A stretch of DNA of 64,000 bases from Fusobacterium varium (GTDB lineage Bacteria > Fusobacteriota > Fusobacteriia > Fusobacteriales > Fusobacteriaceae): contig AP017968.1 in assembly GCA_002356455.1 (NCBI GenBank), positions 3,100,001 through 3,164,000 on the forward strand. The letters run 5' to 3'. Both the position numbers and the translations under genes were made by a program. Every line of letters starts with the position of its first letter. Positions within the stretch are counted from its first letter, which is position 1. The notes under the pieces are model-generated. The model saw nothing but the letters and a program-made list of their open reading frames with translations. It was not told where the DNA came from and ran no database searches. Of the stretch, positions 63,946-64,000 are shown piece after piece.

Positions 63946-64000
63946 ATGACAGAAGGGGAATTTATAAGATTCTATAAAAAGAGAAATGGACTAAAGAATC
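63946..64000 (+). CDS. Start of an HU-family protein (partial)
   Basis: The first 18 codons, MTEGEFIRFYKKRNGLKN, are cut by the window end. They match the N-terminus of the HU-like protein at 42922-43206 (MKETDFIREYRKKRELKN) residue by residue with conservative changes. AGGGGG lies seven bases before the ATG. Its place right after the autotransporter mirrors the first adhesin locus. Confidence 0.6.
   Translation, partial: MTEGEFIRFYKKRNGLKN

Overview
The window is low-GC, anaerobe-type DNA that fits a large-genome Fusobacterium. The genus call is an inference. It rests on the very AT-rich codon use, small FadA-type coiled-coil exported proteins, giant RadD/Fap2-type autotransporters, and abundant amino-acid fermentation genes with Na+-linked carriers. 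No rRNA, tRNA or CRISPR array was seen.

Layout. 1-1711: the tail of a membrane protein and a gamma-glutamyltransferase. 1742-3512: an IS1182-type element (copy 1), followed by a decayed fragment of the same kind of element. 3702-10232: a D-amino-acid module made of a NhaC-type carrier, a PLP D-cysteine desulfhydrase-like enzyme, an N-acyl-D-amino-acid deacylase and a PrpR-type sigma-54 activator. 10276-23716: two divergent operons for purine/urate-type degradation around a YgeV/UacR-like sigma-54 activator. The left operon (minus strand) is ssnA, NCS2 purine permease, PreA-like protein, xanthine dehydrogenase. The right operon (plus strand) is ygeX, ygeY, dihydropyrimidinase, ridA. Each has a -24/-12 promoter and a pair of matching 13-bp palindromes. 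23919-27261: a DUF3870 protein, a second D-amino-acid deacylase and a permease. 27274-29044: IS1182-type copy 2, in direct orientation and exactly 25,532 bp from copy 1. 29054-31224: a WYL regulator, a flavin-type oxidase and a lipoprotein phosphatase. 31391-37594: a histidine-utilisation operon (carrier, hutH, hutU, hutI). 38059-42637: a TRAP-TAXI transporter with a 2-hydroxyacid dehydrogenase and a GntR regulator that has its own palindromic operator.

42922-56431 is a surface-adhesin locus on the minus strand. It holds a possible DNA-binding regulator, a coiled-coil exported protein, a 3342-residue autotransporter, and then five small genes. The five include two ribbon-helix-helix-like proteins, a FadA-like adhesin and an HU-like protein. 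A 198-residue tyrosine recombinase of FimB size lies divergently upstream. 57205-59667 holds a secreted choloylglycine-hydrolase-family enzyme and an IS91-type transposase broken by a nonsense codon. 60838-63924 encodes a second autotransporter. It is preceded by a 178-bp element bounded by 26-bp inverted repeats and followed by the start of another HU-like gene.

Together the genes describe an organism that ferments host-derived nitrogen compounds (purines, histidine, D-amino acids, gamma-glutamyl peptides) and carries two adhesin loci with linked DNA-architecture genes. The most original signals are the adhesin/HU/recombinase association, the inverted-repeat element before the second autotransporter, and the paired sigma-54 control sites of the purine cluster.
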